A DNA stretch of 64,000 nucleotides, from NCBI GenBank assembly GCA_026225945.1, contig JAMJFZ010001797.1, forward strand, positions 2,520,001 through 2,584,000, given 5' to 3'. The notes under the pieces were generated by a model. That model was given only the letters and a program-made list of their open reading frames with translations. It ran no database searches and was not told the origin of the DNA. The DNA comes from Cricetomys ansorgei. Lineage: Eukaryota > Chordata > Mammalia > Rodentia > Nesomyidae. The translations under genes were made by a program, and so were the position numbers. Shown here piece by piece: positions 1-64,000 of the stretch; position 1 is the stretch's first letter, and the number at the start of each line of letters is the position of its first letter.

Positions 1-183
1 AAGGTGTTTGAATTATTGTGAAACAGTCACTTTGTTTTACTCCATCTCCCTGAAGCTTCACTTACAGGTTTATGACTTTTTATTTTTTTAAATTGGAATC
101 CAGTGGAGTGATCTTCATTGACTCCACTAAGGAATGCTTTTAAGATCTCGGAGGAATAATTGTTACTAAAGAGCTACCATCAA

Positions 184-294
184 CCAGGCATGGTGGTGCA
201 TGGCTGTGATCCTAACACTCAGGAGGCTGAGGCAGGAGATTGCAAGTTCAAGGCTAACCTGGGCTACCTCGTGAGATTCTGTTTCTAAGATAAA
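184..294 (+). mobile_element. B1 SINE, diverged
   Basis: B1 signature: head ccaggcatggtggtgcat, then actcaggaggctgaggcagg and an A-rich end. Confidence 0.8.
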
Positions 295-333
295 ACAAAG
301 GCAGCAACCAGATCTGCCAGCCCTGTTTTATGA

Positions 334-62513
<62,180 letters not shown>

Positions 62514-63273
62514 TAGTTTTCTTAAGGGCGTGGGGGAAGGGGGGACCGTCCTAGTTAAGAAATCTTAGAGGAGGGCAGTTCAAAGTAGAGGGGCTTCACG
62601 GTTTGGACTTGAGGGGAATGACTGAGGTCTGTGCACCTGTCCCCGTATTCAGAAGTTGTTCTATGCTCACGAACTTGAGCAGAACGCCCTTTGGTTGAGA
62701 GATCTGGCCCAGGCCTTTGTAAAATGAAATGCTTGACTGCTGACTGATGGCAAAACAAACTGGTGGAGAGAGACTGGAGTGCCCAGGACTGTGGCAGATC
62801 ATTTAAGACAGCACGCTAAGTGAGGTGTGGGAGTACATAAGCACGGGGGGAATTCTTTCCTGTGTAGGAACCAATTATACAATTGGCTCATTGATTCAAT
62901 GCTTGCCTTTTGGCCCACAATAGGAATATTTAATGTCAGTCACACAGATTTATGCTAGATTTCCATAAAACTCTCCTAGCTAGACTCCCTGAGGAGAAGA
63001 GTTAACTAATGCATGTAATTTCCTTATTTTAAAAGGTTGGCTTTAAAACAAAAAGTCTGTGGGTATTTCTTTTAAGGTTTACTTTATCTAACTTCACAGA
63101 AAATATTCTGTCTGTTAAGCAATGCACTTGCATGCTGTAACCACACATATGCCCTTTAGTGTAGAATTTTATTTCTTTATATTAGAAACACCAAAAAAGT
63201 CTATCACAGTTAGAATAGAATTAGTCATTCCTGATCCTGATTTTGACTATGGTTGTGCAACTTTGAAAGAGAA

Positions 63274-63276
<3 letters not shown>

Positions 63277-63348
<72 letters not shown>

Positions 63349-63352
63349 GTAT
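63277..63352. repeat. (TA)n(CA)n tract
   Basis: About 18 TA units followed by (CA)n and a short TA run. Confidence 0.97.
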
Positions 63353-63750
63353 AAAACTTTTAAAGGGAAACTATAACACTTTCTATGTCATTTATAATAT
63401 ACGAAAAACAGATCTGAAATCAAGAAACCCCAATCAATAGCAACTACTAAGATAAATTATATAAAAATACTGGATTTTAAATACGAATTATTTCTGAGAT
63501 TGCCCCAATTCAAAAGAGAGGATAAGGACTATAATTGGGATTATTGAAGTTAAAAAGTCCCCTTTTAGCCAAAAAATAAAGCCTCCCTCCCAAAAAAAAT
63601 CTTGTTCTTGAGTCATAAATTCTAGAATCCCAAAGTTAAAACATTTTAAGTTAAGTTTCTGGGAAAGCATCACACAGATATGTGACATGTGAGCACATGT
63701 TATTTCTCATTATGAGTACATTTTCTCCATTTTTCTTTTAAATGCTAGTA

Positions 63751-63780
63751 GATAGAGATAGATAGATAGATAGATAGATA
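63751..63780. repeat. Short GATA tract
   Basis: Seven GATA units. Confidence 0.93.
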
Positions 63781-64000
63781 ATGATAGGTTTCTCTTAAGA
63801 TAAATAACCTAATCCTATCAAGAAAGCATTAGATTTCATTTTAAAGAAGTATCTATTTTCTTATGACTTGAATTTCTGTGGCATTTTCTATATTTATGAT
63901 ATTAGAGAAAACAAAAATACATCCATAAGAACTTGGCACCTCCAAAGACGGGCTGGGCTGTCTCTCTAATACAGCTCTAACATTCTGACCAATTTTCCTT

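Overview
The window is a stretch of rodent nuclear DNA that lies wholly inside one large gene on the + strand. The gene is Fry (furry homolog), a giant microtubule- and NDR-kinase-associated scaffold protein. I recognised it by reading the conserved protein through correctly phased splice sites; no database search was run. Twenty-six coding exons are visible between 391 and 62486. They total 4299 coding bases (1433 codons), and the reading frame stays open across every junction. The start and end of the gene lie outside the window. The segment corresponds roughly to the middle half of the ~3000-residue protein, from the central helical-repeat region through the conserved C-terminal (MOR2-PAG1-type) block into the acidic, Ser-rich region that carries a candidate CDK1/PLK1 docking site.

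The organism is a muroid rodent. The introns are packed with B1, B2/B3, B4 and ID SINEs, Lx-type L1 3' ends and MaLR LTRs. The B1 copies carry the 'gatctctgtgagttcgagg' and 'cagccagagttac' variants, which I associate with cricetids (hamsters, voles, deer mice) more than with Mus; this species-level call is only moderate.

Layout: 391-2509 holds exons 1-4, including a GC-AG intron after exon 3. 2510-13022 holds exons 5-8, with an L1 fragment, a long CA tract, a GATA tract and an ORR1 LTR. 13023-31254 holds exons 9-16, with a CT-rich minisatellite, a second LTR, a hAT transposon with preserved target site, and exon 16 sandwiched between two small minisatellites. 31255-36071 is a repeat-built intron with a 5'-inverted L1, a pure (TTC)34 tract and a 5S rRNA pseudogene. 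36072-46939 holds exons 17-22, including the large 608-base exon 17 and an intron with an 18-copy, 41-bp minisatellite. 46940-62486 holds exons 23-26.

The most interesting signal is a candidate 9-base microexon at 57526-57534 in the 7.6-kb intron 24. It is in frame, has strong splice sites and carries two TGC motifs just upstream, as in SRRM4-dependent neural microexons. It would add Glu-Leu-Gln about 36 residues before the candidate PLK1-docking S-T-P motif. No second protein-coding gene, tRNA gene, CRISPR array or prokaryote-type system was found.
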